DNA of 64,000 nt from Hygrocybe punicea (GCA_963556145.1 OY744471.1:1977590-2041589), one strand, 5' to 3'. Numbered from the stretch's first letter, positions 31,721 to 41,866 are shown. The notes: a model not told the origin generated them from the letters alone. Program-made: numbers and translations.

Positions 31721-33231
31721 ATGGCACCCCAAAAACGAAACCCGAAGATCAAGAAGACCGAAAAGGAGCTCCACGCGGAGCGCGACGCATGGATCCTCAA
31801 GCTGCAAAAACAGTTAGCAGCAGAACACAAGGAGAAAGAGAAAAACACGGAGAAAAGGATGAAGGAAAAGACGCGACAGAAGGAAAAGATGGCAAGACAG
31901 GTACTCCGTCACACAACGGAAGGTACGCACCTTGAATCAATGGCTCAGGACTCACAACAGGCAGAAGACACGCGGCCAACAACGGGCGCAAAACCATTCG
32001 TGTCCCCCACTCGGCCAACCACGTCCCAAGTCCCCACAGCATCGACGGCACCCCCGTCAACCGTTTCACAGGCCCCAACGCAGCCTGCACACGCCCCAAC
32101 AACGCCGCCATCGTCAAATGCATCCGCCACGTCACCAACACCAGAGACGCCGTCCCAGCGCCTGAATCCATTTCCGTTGCCCTGGAAACTGCCAACACGA
32201 ATGGCCACGTGCCCAAATGAGCCCCAGTCCAGCCCAACCAATACTGCCACGTCACCAGCAACGCCCATGCGTCGAGAAACGCCCCACGTCTCAGCACCAC
32301 CCCCAAACGCGTCGATGAGACCCACACCACGTCCCCGAAGTCCAACACTGCCGTCCAACGTGTCGACACCGGCCCAAATGCCCCCGCTTTTGCCTGGACT
32401 ACCCACAACGCCCCAGAACGCAACGAGGATGGCCGGCCAGCAACCCCACGCCGCGGGAGCATCCCCGAACGACACGCGTACGCGAATACCGGCGCCCTGC
32501 ACCTCAATGAGGCCCAAGAAGCGCCACGAATGGCCCCAGAGACGCCCCAAGCCCCCTACATGCCCCAAAACGCGCCACAAGCACCCCCACAGACGCCCCA
32601 TACCCGAACGGAGCCCCAGGACACGCACCCCGAAGTCCCCCAGTGTAATACATCGCCCGCAGTGCCACAGCCGTTAACCCCCGTTTTTGTCTCGCAGATC
32701 AGTAGTATATATAAATGTGATTTTTCTGATCTACGTACAGGTGCCCGGCCCTGGAGCAGCACCCGCCGCCGCAACCGTCGCCTATTACCCCAACGCCACG
32801 CCCGTCACCCATTTCCCAACCCTGTACAGCAACCTCGCCAACCAGTTCCCACAGAAATTATCCCACCGATCCCACCGCCCCCACAACTCATCGACGCAAG
32901 CACCCAGACTACAGAAGAGGAACCACCGCTGATCTTTCCGGTATCGACTTCGTATGGCCCCGTCCAGTCACAGATAGCACTTACCCTTGGTACAGCCCTC
33001 CCGTTTGTAATTGATCGATCATGGGCCATAGCAGAGCTTGCATGGGGCCCAGGAATCAACTCACGGTATGCTCTCTTAGAGCTTCTTCCCCCAGACATGA
33101 AGATTGTGCTACACGTTTTCATGGAGATGGTATGCCCTCAGTGTGGCAACCCCGACCCGCTTTTAGGACCCCTCTTAGCACCGGTGATAGTGAGGATAGT
33201 AGATGAGTGGGTGGAGTTTCATGGAGGATGA
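31721..33231 (+). CDS. Coiled-coil/Pro-rich protein of LTR element T1
   Basis: ATG at 31721 in a good context (GCCATGG). Exon 1 is 31721-32642, the intron 32643-32740 (GTGTAATA to CTACGTACAG), and exon 2 is 32741-33231; 1413 nt, 470 aa, in phase. The N-terminus is a charged coiled coil (KKTEKELHAERDAWILKLQK, then EHKEKEKNTEKRMKEK). About 250 Pro/Thr/Ser/Ala-rich residues follow, and the C-terminal 100 residues look folded (ALPFVIDRSWAIAELAWGPG, ALLELLPPDMKIVLHVFMEM, then CPQCGNPD). By position it would be the element's Gag-like or packaging protein, but I see no standard capsid or zinc-knuckle motif beyond CPQC. Both exons are free of stops. Function unknown. Confidence 0.65.
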
Positions 33232-35030
33232 GATATTCAGAGGCAGGAGATGTGTGCGAGGGCGCACACCATTGTGGAGGGGGGTATCTGCAGCAGTAGC
33301 TGCTAGCCCCTAGGACCCCGGAGACCCTTAGTTAGTAGATTTCCTTTCCTGTAGTAGCTTAGTCATCTATCCTTGGGTTTTCCTCAGCTTTCCCCTCCCA
33401 GCCGCGGCTCCTCTCGAGCCTTTCCCCCAGAGACCAGGAGATCCGTTCTCCACCGGGAGGTCCTTATCCTCACCAACAAGCAGTTTGGGGATGGTAGTCT
33501 GCCGGTCAATCGCATCTTTAATTTATTTGGTGACTTTTTCCCGTGCCATTATACAACTCACTCAATGTCCTACTCCATCACTCATTGCCAAATCTCGTCC
33601 GTTGGAGGAAACCAGTCTAGTGTCGGGGGAAACCAAACCAACATCTATCACAATAACACCGTCACCATCAACATCCCCAGTGAACCTTGTGTAGTGTGCC
33701 GTATCAGGAGCGGATGCAAGCGACTGTGGGGTTGGGTCTGGGCTCTTTTTTCCATAAGTGTTAAGCTCTTTTTCTTTTAGCCCTGTGCTCATCTCGTGCT
33801 AAGCGTACCGCGCAACGTATCTCGGGGTGAAATGCCCAGGTTCCCGATGGCGCAACAAGCATGAGTCATGCGTGAATGAACCGCGACGTGCTGGATGAAT
33901 GGAGCGGTTTATTGGGGAGCAAGATGGATCTGAAGTGGGCAGGGTAGTTGGCAATGTGTCGGACTCGCATTTCTATCATCGTATGTTCGTGTTCATGTAC
34001 TTTTTTCTCTGCAACGCCGGACTTTTTCATCTTTTTAATTTTTTTTTAAATTTTGCTATTTTACTACTGGGTGGGATGGTAAAACAGCATGATATTGGTT
34101 CAGAAAGTACAGGATACGTGTGAGCCGTGAGTATGCATGGGGGTTTGGCTTGATTTCACAGAGATAAAGACAATAAAAAGGTGATGGAACACATGATGCC
34201 GAAGTAGTGAATTGAGACCACCCACCCGCCTCTCCCATGCCCCGAGCTCTCCGTTAAGTCGCATACACGCCAGGGAAAGTTTCCGTATGGACATTAGGCG
34301 CCTTGATCGCAGGTGACAGCGCTCACATGGCAATTGGGGCCCCTTGACGCTGTGGTGAACGCTGCCTGGGTAGGCGCGGATTCAGGGTGTGCGAGATCGT
34401 TGTCACTGGGGTCAAAACCCAAAAACTCAACTTGTTTGTAACTATGTACACAAGCCACTATATAGGTACTGTATAGTATCTATAAATGGACTGTGGTGAA
34501 GAAATGGTGAAGTGGGATTGTAAAGAAGATAAGGTAAACTGTAACAATAGAAAATAAGAGAATACGCACACAGAGAGATATCAATCTCTACAACGCCAAT
34601 ACATTTTGAAAGGGTTTTGCGTCGATTGGACATGTTCCTGCGTGAGTGGATCCCGAGCTACAGCTCACCAAGGGTTGTTCAGTGCCCAAAATGACGAATA
34701 CTTTGGAATGGTTTTTTCGTGAATTTTATTAGACAGAGCCCTGGGCCCCACCTGGGTGATACTATAAAACAGATTTCAGACAATTTGATTGATAACTCAC
34801 CGAGTTATAGCTCACGCAATATGAGGCACGCTACATAGGTGGACTTTGAACTGGCGACAAGTATTATGTAATCAGCTGTAAAGGTCAATCCTCAATTGGA
34901 TTATGAAGAGTTTATTGCTTCATTAGATCTTGATTCTGATTCGACTTTCTTTCACTTTCTTTGAGATCAAACCCAACATACCATTAATGGACTTCGTGAC
35001 ACTTTGTGACCAACTACGGTTGAAGAAGAC

Positions 35031-36191
35031 ATGATTGCATTTATACCGGAAAACTATTGGAATTACAAAGATGTCTTTCTTCTCATGACATTTGATGAAC
35101 TTCCCCCTTATTCCGAATTTGATCATGCTATCAATCTCAAACCTTCTTTCAAACCACAATGTTCAAAGTTCTATTCTCTTTCTCCTCGCGAACAAGTTGA
35201 ACTCGATAAATTTTTAGAAGAAAATCTTTCTACTGGTCACATTCATCCTTCAAAATCGCCCCAAGCTGCTCCTTTCTTTTTTGTCGTTAAAGGTGAAGAA
35301 ATTAATGCTCTTTGTTCTGATCCTGGTTATCATCCCACTCAGGATTATCATTATCTTAACGCCCACATGATTCGTGATGCTTATCCTCTAGCCCTTCTTT
35401 CTGAAATTCTCCAACAACCCAAATTTCAAACTGCTAAATATTTTTCTGTCATCGACATTTGTTGGGGATATAACAATATTTGGATTAAGAAGGATGACAT
35501 TTGGAAAGCTGCCTTTATCACGAACCGTGGATTGTTCAAACCAACAGTGATGTTTTTTGGCCTTTGCAATGCTCCTGCTACATTCCAATAGATGATTAAC
35601 ATTCACTTCCATGATGTTCTTTCCTCTGGAAACGTCTTCATCTATATGGACAACATTATTATTCTTGGTGACATGCTTGAAGAATTGGAATATTGGACTC
35701 ATCGTGTTCTTGGAATCATGCGTGATTCCAAACTGTCTGCCAAACCCGTCAAATGTCAATTCAAAAAAGATTCCGTCAAATATCTTGGTCACATAATCAG
35801 TGAAGGTCAAGTTGCTGTTAACCCATCCAAGATACATTCCATTTCAGATTGGCCTACTCCACACAAACTTCGAGATGTCCAATCCTTTCTTGGTGCTACA
35901 AATTTCTGGCATCATTTCATCAAGAATTTCTCTCTCTTTGCCCAGCCCCTTCATCACCTTACTCATCATGACACAAAGTTTGTTTGGACAACTGATTGTG
36001 ACAATGCTTTCAATGCCTTGAAACTTGTGATTACATCGGAACCTGTATTGAAATTGCCTCAACATGATCTTCCCTTCATCCTCAAAACTGATTCTTCTGG
36101 TTTTGCTATCAGTGGTATTCTTATGCAAAAGCATGACGGTATTCTTCATCCAATCGGTTATTTTTCTGCTTCCCTTTCTCCTGCAGAATGA
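35031..36191 (+). pseudogene. Reverse transcriptase and start of RNase H, gypsy element
   Basis: Conserved Ty3-type blocks: WNYKDVF, DELPPYSEFDHAINLKP, GHIHPSKSPQAAPFFFV, CWGYNNIWIKKDD, ITNRGLFKPTVMFFGLCNAP. The catalytic YxDD box reads YMDN (35643-35654), so the second Asp is lost. A TAG at 35589-35591 interrupts after ATFQ. KYLGHIISEGQVAVNPSKI and QSFLGATNFWHHFIKNFS follow, then RNase H (ILKTDSSGFAISGIL). A TGA at 36189-36191 replaces the expected Arg in AE-R-NY. Polymerase and RNase H would copy the element RNA into DNA in cytoplasmic particles. Dead by several lesions. Confidence 0.9.
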
Positions 36192-36416
36192 AATTATACG
36201 ACCCCAGACCAAGAACTGCTTGCAATTGTCAAATCCCTTGCAAATTGGCAACATTTACTTGAAGGCACTTCACATCCTATCACTATTCATTCTGATAATC
36301 AAGTGCTTCAGTATTTTATGACTTCTCATACCCTGTGTCGTCGTCAAGCTCATTGGTCTGAATTTCTTAGTCATTTTGACTTCTGCATAGAACATATTCC
36401 TGGAACATATAACCGT
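36192..36416 (+). pseudogene. RNase H continuation, split by element T2
   Basis: NYTTPDQELLAIVKSL, TIHSDNQVLQYF and HIPGTYNR in the same frame as the RT. The last codons are split by the insertion of T2: the expected continuation R-ADGLS is found at 39163 onward. Confidence 0.85.
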
Positions 36417-36770
36417 TGGAGAGGTACCGGGGGTACCCTCGGGGTGCTCAGAGGACGCGTGCGTCAGAAAGACTAGGATCGGGTATCTGCTACATCCAGA
36501 TCTGCTAACTCACTGGATCAACCGTGGGAACTGAGTCACGTGATCCATCCTCGCTACCACTCCAAGTGCCCCTCCTCCACATAGCGACGCCCTCGTCGCT
36601 ATCAAAAGGGAAGAAAGAGAAAAGAAAGAGAAAAAGATTGAGCACGTCAAGTAAAAGAAGAAACAAGGACAGGAAAGAGAGAGAAACGGGGAGCGGAAGG
36701 AGAAGGAGAAAGGGGAAAGTGTCCAAGAGCAAAAAGAAATGATGAGTCCACAAAACAACACTTGAAACAA

Positions 36771-38912
36771 CTACTCCGGTTTGGTCCAACCCAGGGCTAT
36801 CAGTGTCCTACTCAAATCGCGAAGACGGGGATCACGATCCCAATCAGGGTACGTCAGATCGGGGGGTGGTGAGTCAACAGAGACAAGGGGTCGGGTGATA
36901 GTGGGTCTCCCAGGGCCAATGCCGTGGGGGTGGCTTCGAGTGAAAATGGGGCCGGACGGTGTGGGGAATGTGCATCGGGGTTGTATGCGTGGGGTGGATT
37001 GTCGAACGCAGCGTCGCGAAGCAGTAAATGGCCTGGTGGAGGGTCTAAGGGCAGATGTGTTGCGTGGGGTGTTCCTCGTCGTGGTGGTAATGTAAATGGG
37101 GATATGCGCTGTGTCTTCGGCCCAGCTGAACGGGCGGGGTGTGGGTCGAACGGTTGATGTGGACATGACTGACGGTGTGGGGCTGGACACGCGAACGGGA
37201 ACGTTCGCGACTGTCCGTTCGGCGGTTTCGTTGTCCTGGTACATCCCAGGCTCCTTGCTTGTCGTGCTCTTCGACGGTTCCGCGTTTACTTCCTCTGTCC
37301 CCGTCCCTGCTTGCCTCGTTTCCTCGTTCGCCCTCTTTTCTGCGCCGTCTCTGTCCCCTTCTCTCGTGTCCATTGTCGTCTGCTTCCGTTCACCCTCCCC
37401 GGACTTCGCGTAGTTGTCCGCTCGTGCTTCGACACCATTGGACCTCGGCGTTCGCAGTTGCGGCGCGTGGACGGTGGCGTCGTGGCTTGCTGTGGGTTTG
37501 GACGCGTGTAGTTTCGTGGGACAGGCGAGTGGGGTAGACTCGGGGTTTGGGATCGACGCGGGTGTGGGTAGGTCTGTGGGCCACGCGTATATGCTGGGAA
37601 CGGGGCTTGCGGCGCGTTTGGGCGTCTCTGTTAGCGGGGTTGGTGGTCTCTGGGTGAATGTGGACGCACGGCGCGTCTTCTGTTGAGATTCGGGCGAGGG
37701 GACGTGCCTCGGCACGAGCGCTGTAGTCAGCTCTGGGAGTGGGACTGGTGGGGTCGTGTTCGTGTTCGTGTTTGGAGCCGTCTGCATTGATGTTGAGGTG
37801 CGGGAGGGTGGTTGCTGCTGTGCTGCCGTGGAAATATAAGCCAGCGGCGTCATTTGGGTGGGCAATAGCGAGGTGGCGTGTTCGGGCGCGAACGTCGTTA
37901 TTCGTGGTGAGGGTAGGCGCGCTGTGGTGTGCTGGGGCGCGTTTTCGCGCGTGGATGGGGCAGTTTGGGTGCTTGACGGGGACATGGCGCGCTCCGGCGC
38001 AGCTGTCGTCGTTTTTGGTGCGTTTGGGTCGACGGTTATGGGTGCTGGGACATGTTTTTGCGCTGGGGGTGCCGCATTTGCTTGCGTTGACGTGTTGGTG
38101 CAAGGGGGTGGGTCCGTTTGCGACGAAACGGAGGTGTTGGTGCGCGGCTCTGGTTGGGTCGCGGTGGGCAGTCGTCGTTGAGTTGCCACGGAAGCGTAGG
38201 TCGACGGCTCGTTTTGTGCTGTCGTTTGGGCGGGTGTAAAGATGTTTGTTGACGCTAGTGTGACCCAACGCTGGCGTTCTTCGGCAATCCCTGTGTTGCG
38301 TCCTTCTTCAAATGCTAGCGCGATTTTCAGACGCGCTCGTTCCTCGTATTCCTCGGTCCTCTTTTGGTAAACGGCCTCTATTGTGTCCAACGTTCTCTGT
38401 ACTCTGTCCTCGAAGTTCACATTTTGTTCTGTACTCTGTACTCTGTCTTCGGAAGTTGCAGTGCCCGATATGATGTTTGAATTCGCGATGTGTGCCTCTG
38501 TTCCTAAGGCTGTTGTTGTGGTAGTAGCTGATGTACCTCGTACGTCTGGTAAATGGGATTCTAAGTCGTCTGAGGTTGGTTGTGTGAAGAAGACGTCGAG
38601 CATAAATGTTTCGGACTGTAAAGGGTCCAGACTTTGGAGTAACGAGGACTCTTTGGCTGCCAAGGCATTGGGACTGAGTTTGTCAATCCACCGAGCGATG
38701 AATAGTTCCCGAACTATGGGCCAATGTTTTCGTAGCTGTTTCGGAAGCTCAAGGAACCAGTGTTTTGCTGTGTCAGCGATTTTGCTGGCGAATATCTCGA
38801 TTTTATCGCGGTCACTGTTCCCCAAGACAACTTCTCGGTCCACCAGGCTCAGCCAGTCTGCTGGGTCCCCAGATGAGCCCCAAAACACAAAAAGCCTTCG
38901 GTAATCCGACAT
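36771..38912 (-). CDS. Gag-like protein of LTR element T2
   Basis: 713 codons with no stop, starting MSDYRRLFVFWGSSGDPADW. The first 110 residues look like a retrotransposon capsid domain (VLGNSDRDKIEIFASKIAD, AKHWFLELPKQLRKHWPIVR, LFIARWIDKL). A coiled-coil-like stretch follows (QRTLDTIEAVYQKRTEEYEE), then about 450 residues rich in Pro, Thr, Ser and Ala, and a conserved-looking end (PDWDRDPRLRDLSRTLIALG). There is no zinc knuckle. It would assemble particles in trans with enzymes of an autonomous relative. The opposite strand and other frames are open for long stretches because of GC-rich third positions. Its integrity together with near-identical LTRs points to recent activity. Confidence 0.85.
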   Translation of the reverse strand: MSDYRRLFVFWGSSGDPADWLSLVDREVVLGNSDRDKIEIFASKIADTAKHWFLELPKQLRKHWPIVRELFIARWIDKLSPNALAAKESSLLQSLDPLQSETFMLDVFFTQPTSDDLESHLPDVRGTSATTTTTALGTEAHIANSNIISGTATSEDRVQSTEQNVNFEDRVQRTLDTIEAVYQKRTEEYEERARLKIALAFEEGRNTGIAEERQRWVTLASTNIFTPAQTTAQNEPSTYASVATQRRLPTATQPEPRTNTSVSSQTDPPPCTNTSTQANAAPPAQKHVPAPITVDPNAPKTTTAAPERAMSPSSTQTAPSTRENAPQHTTARLPSPRITTFAPEHATSLLPTQMTPLAYISTAAQQQPPSRTSTSMQTAPNTNTNTTPPVPLPELTTALVPRHVPSPESQQKTRRASTFTQRPPTPLTETPKRAASPVPSIYAWPTDLPTPASIPNPESTPLACPTKLHASKPTASHDATVHAPQLRTPRSNGVEARADNYAKSGEGERKQTTMDTREGDRDGAEKRANEETRQAGTGTEEVNAEPSKSTTSKEPGMYQDNETAERTVANVPVRVSSPTPSVMSTSTVRPTPRPFSWAEDTAHIPIYITTTTRNTPRNTSALRPSTRPFTASRRCVRQSTPRIQPRCTFPTPSGPIFTRSHPHGIGPGRPTITRPLVSVDSPPPDLTYPDWDRDPRLRDLSRTLIALGWTKPE

Positions 38913-38982
38913 TGGAGTTGAGGGAGATATGGCAAGTCAAAGCAAGCAGGCTAGGGAGTGGAAAACGGAGCAAATGCAGTGT

Positions 38983-39012
38983 GCGTGGGTTCAAACCACA
39001 CTCTCATCACCA
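38983..39012 (-). other. Primer-binding site of T2, about 30-nt match to a tRNA-Ser 3' end
   Basis: On the plus strand this reads as a tRNA 3' end: GCGTGGGTTCAAACC then ACACTCTCATCACCA, with T-loop and terminal CCA. The element strand is therefore complementary to about 30 nt of the tRNA. It starts 2 bp inside the 5' LTR. It resembles the site of T1 (31422), so both use the same primer. Confidence 0.7.
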
Positions 39013-39162
39013 GGTGGAGAGGTACCTGGGGTACCCTCGGGGTGCTCAGAGGACGCGTGCGTCAGAAAGACTAGGATCGGGTATCTGCTACATCCAGATC
39101 TGCTAACTCACTGGATCAACCGTGGGAACTGAGTCACGTGATCCATCCTCGCTACCACTCCA

Positions 39163-40259
39163 CCGTGCCGATGGTTTATCGTGTCACCCTGATTATTTTC
39201 CGGAAGGTGTTGACAATGCCAACCAAACCTTACTCTCTCCATCACATTTTATCAATGCAATCATTGACTTTTCTTCTCCTTTCTTCATCAATCAACTACA
39301 TTTTACCGAACTATTGCCTTCTAACATTGCCAATAAACTTGCCAATCCCTCTTCCTGATGGTCCCTCATCAATGGTTTGATCCGAGATGCTAGCAATTGC
39401 ATTGTTGTGCCAGAGGTTGTTTCTTTGCACATGCTGGTCATCCTGGAATAGAAAAGACTTTTGACCTTGTTTCTCGAAATTATGTCTGGGATAATCTTCA
39501 TCGCGATGTTACTGATTTTATTCATACTTGTCCAGATTGCCAGCATACCAAAATCATTTGTGCTCATCTGACTGGACTCCTTCATCCAATTCCTCCCTCC
39601 ACCATTCCTTGGGAAGAAATCACTGCTGATTTTATTACTCAACTTCCCCTTTCTCAAGGTTATGATGCTGTTTTCATTGTTGTTGATAGGTTCACCAAAC
39701 GAGCACATTTCATTCCTACTACTACTTCACTTTCTGCTGAAGGTGCTGCTCATTTTTTCATGACCATGTTTGGATTCACCATGGATGGCCAAAGAAAATC
39801 ATATTTGATAGAGGAACACAATTCACTGTGAAATTTACTCAAGAACTCAACAAGCTGCTCGACATCAAGACCGCACTTTCAACTGCTTATCATCCCCAAA
39901 CTGATGGACAAACCAAACATACCAATCAAGAATTAGAACAATATCTTTGCCTCTACACCAATTTCATGCAATCTGATTGGTCAGAATGGTTATCTACAGC
40001 TGAGTTTTCTTATAACAATCGTTCACATTCCTCTACTGGGTTTTCCCCTTTTTATCTTGAATATGGTCACCATCCTCGTACTCCTCTTACGATCGACAAA
40101 CCCAATTCGGCAAATCCTTCCATTAATGATTTTATTACAACCCTTTCTGATGCCCATAACTCCACTGCTCTTTCACTTCAATGTACTGCTGATGACATGA
40201 AGAAATTCACCAATGTCAAATGCCGAGATTTAGAATTTAAGATTGGACAGCTTGTTTGA
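39163..40259 (+). pseudogene. Integrase of the gypsy element
   Basis: After the RNase H tail (RADGLSCHPDYFPEGVDNANQ), the integrase zinc region appears at about 39440-39550 (HAGHPGIEKTFDLV, HTCPDCQHTK). The core follows (WEEITADFITQLPLSQGYDA, VVDRFTKRAHFIP). A frameshift near 39780 moves it to another frame (IIFDRGTQF; then LSTAYHPQTDGQTKHTNQEL and WSEWLSTAEFSYNNRSHSS). The first two catalytic Asp residues (TADF and FDRG) are recognisable. Translation stops at 40257-40259 after KIGQLV. The enzyme would insert element DNA; not functional here. Confidence 0.88.
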
Positions 40260-40513
40260 CTTGACATAGAAAACCTTAATACTGGATGCCCCACGAAGAA
40301 ATTAGATGTTTGACAAACTGGGCTGTTCCCTATCATTGATCAAGTTTCTGATGTCGCTTTTTGACTCAAACTCCCTCTCTCTTGGAAGGTTCATCCTGTC
40401 TTCCATGTTTCATTACTCCATCCTGCTCAAATCGACAATCAACTTCATCCTCCAATCATTAATGACACCTTACATCCTCCCCTTATATTATCGATCCACA
40501 GGAATAATATGAT

Positions 40514-40801
40514 GTGGAGTCAATCATCGATCACCATTATTGCAAGCATAAAAAGGAGTATCGTGTCAAATGGAGAGGTTACCCTGCCAATGAAAATACT
40601 TGGGAACCGGTTTCCAATTTATGCCATGCTCATGACTTGGTTCTAGAATACGAAGCACATACATCACATGACTATGCCACTATCTTTTATGACGTTCCAC
40701 ATTTTCAACTCCATTCTTCTCTCTTAAACCATCACCACCACCTTCTCATGGTTCATCACTCTCTTCCCCGCTATCGTCGTCGTACCCTTGCTTTAAATTG
40801 A
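40514..40801 (+). CDS. Chromodomain at the Pol C-terminus, gypsy element
   Basis: Reads VESIIDHHYCKHKKEYRVKW, then RGYPANENTWEPVSNL: a complete chromodomain with the aromatic residues of the cage (Y, W and W). In chromoviruses it steers integration to modified chromatin. Between the integrase and this domain (40260-40510) the frame is broken by stops. ATG at 40514 is the next codon after a stop, not the native start. Confidence 0.85.
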   Translation: MESIIDHHYCKHKKEYRVKWRGYPANENTWEPVSNLCHAHDLVLEYEAHTSHDYATIFYDVPHFQLHSSLLNHHHHLLMVHHSLPRYRRRTLALN

Positions 40802-41082
40802 GACAACAACCATTACACTGGTAATCATCACCTTATTCACAACACTGTGCACCATTACCATTACTTTCCCTGGCCTCATCCTCTTTTTTGGAATAATCCA
40901 TACTCTTGGCCTCAGAATCGCCCTCTCAATTGGTTCGACTTTGTTCAGTGGACTAACCCATGTCTTCTTCATCTTCCTACTGCTCATCTGGCATCACCTA
41001 TTGGTGCTATTCAAGCTGAGTACGTCCATCGTCGTCTTCAGGAATTCACTGCATTTCATCTCCCCTGGACTCACCAACACGT
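40802..41082 (+). CDS. Extra 3' ORF of the gypsy element, first part
   Basis: After the chromodomain a further frame carries HYHYFPWPHPLFWNNPYSWP, RPLNWFDFVQWTNPCLLHLP and VHRRLQEFTAFHLPWTHQHV, then is cut by a solo LTR (41083-41866). It resumes at 41867-42074 and, after a hAT element, at 43381-43980 (FDAWLQACPLFPAPPSTI; CCVTYFHHHAVKLSHFP; HWLHGYNTSHWEVLIDML, in more than one frame). So about 1.1 kb of element DNA lies between chromodomain and 3' LTR with protein-like content. I do not recognise it; there is no clear signal peptide or membrane segment. Confidence 0.45.
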
Positions 41083-41866
41083 TGTAAAGGCGAGGTCGGG
41101 GTGGCTGCGGAATAATAATCCTAAGCCTGTGGGGGTCAGCGTGAAAGTGACTAGGAATAGTCTAACGAGCTTCAGTAAGATGATAGGATGTAAATGATAA
41201 GAAGCCGCCAAGTAAACTACTGAAATCTATCGAGGCCAGTCGAAGCCGACGAAGCCGACGGTGTCGGGTACGGCGGGTCGGGTGTCGGGTGACGAGAAAT
41301 GTAGAGATTAAGACGGTAGAAGGATGGGGAGAGCGTCGAGGAATCCGACGAGTAATGTGTGCGATGGATTTTACTGAGAGACTAATTCTCAGAGAGAGGA
41401 AACGGGGGAGCTGGTTTCTTTTTTGTACGGTCGTCGGGGACCGTTTTTATAGTACATGAGTGTGTAGCTACTTTCGGACATGTCTACTTCGGCCGATAGA
41501 AACTACAAAGAAACACTGGAATGGGGAAGTGGAAAGGGGGGTTGCAAAGCAACGAAGACAGGAAAGTGGAGGGGAAAACGAATATCCATGAAAAAGATTG
41601 GAAAAGTCCTACATATCTCCGAAAGGACGAGGGGATGCATAAATAAGGTAAATCCGAAGTCGGGGATTGAGTCCGAAGAGATCCATCTCCTGGAATTGGA
41701 ACTCCGAGGCGTTTGAGGCTGCCGGATTTAGTCCGAAAGCGGCTGTGACGAAGCGGCATACGTCGGGTTACGTCGGGTTCAAATGCAAGTTGAATGGAGG
41801 CAGCGGGTTCGTCCGGATTCGTGATATATTGATGATACGGTCTCAGGGGGACGTTGACCCTCTACA
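41083..41866 (-). mobile_element. Solo LTR, TGTAGAG family (copy D, inverted)
   Basis: On the minus strand it begins TGTAGAGGGTC and ends CTCGCCTTTACA, aligned to copies A and C, with TATA (ACTATAAAAACGG, about 41455-41443) and CCCGACGACCGTAC. The target duplication is ACGT (41079-41082, 41867-41870). It splits the gypsy 3' ORF. Confidence 0.85.

Larger units (their letters stand above)
31260..33452 (+). mobile_element. Short LTR retroelement without RT (element T1)
   Basis: Terminal direct repeats at 31260-31418 (159 bp) and 33289-33452 (164 bp) begin TGCAGCAGTAGC and end GTTCTCCA. The target duplication is CCGG (31256-31259, 33453-33456). A primer-binding site lies 3 bp after the left LTR (31422 on) and a purine tract GTGGAGGGGGG (about 33274-33284) lies before the right LTR. 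The 1.9-kb interior carries a single spliced protein and no protease, RT, RNase H or integrase. It must have moved with enzymes of another element. The LTRs differ by a 5-bp indel and several substitutions. Confidence 0.85.
30990..34830. other. Foreign segment between protease and reverse transcriptase
   Basis: About 1.65 kb of non-gypsy DNA, plus a nested LTR element (31260-33452), separates protease from RT where only a few hundred bases of linker are expected. Joined across the nested element, the flanks 30933-31259 and 33453-33780 form an open frame (...LEFSDTNDRVVVKSMDEQD... then EVLILTNKQFGDGSL...VGGNQTNIYHNNTVTINI...), so this may be part of a host gene or another transposon. I cannot name it. 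33781-34830 shows nothing recognisable. Confidence 0.5.
36417..39162 (-). mobile_element. Short LTR retroelement without RT (element T2, Gag-only)
   Basis: Direct repeats of 148 bp at 36417-36564 and 39015-39162 differ at one base only (position 13, G or T), so the insertion is young. They start TGGAG and end CTCCA. The target duplication CCGT lies at 36413-36416 and 39163-39166; removing the element restores the gypsy frame. The element reads on minus: primer-binding site at 39012-38983, a 713-codon ORF, and a purine tract (GGAGGAGGGG, about 36581-36569) before the 3' LTR. No RT, protease or integrase. The layout is that of terminal-repeat elements carrying only a Gag gene, known from plants. 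Confidence 0.92.

Noticed and set aside
31797..32628. Minus-strand frames of 227 and 236 codons
   Set aside because: They mirror the Pro/Thr-rich exon of element T1 on the plus strand.
37414..38268. Genes on the strand opposite to and in shifted frames of the T2 Gag
   Set aside because: Shadow frames of a GC-rich, Pro/Thr-rich coding region.
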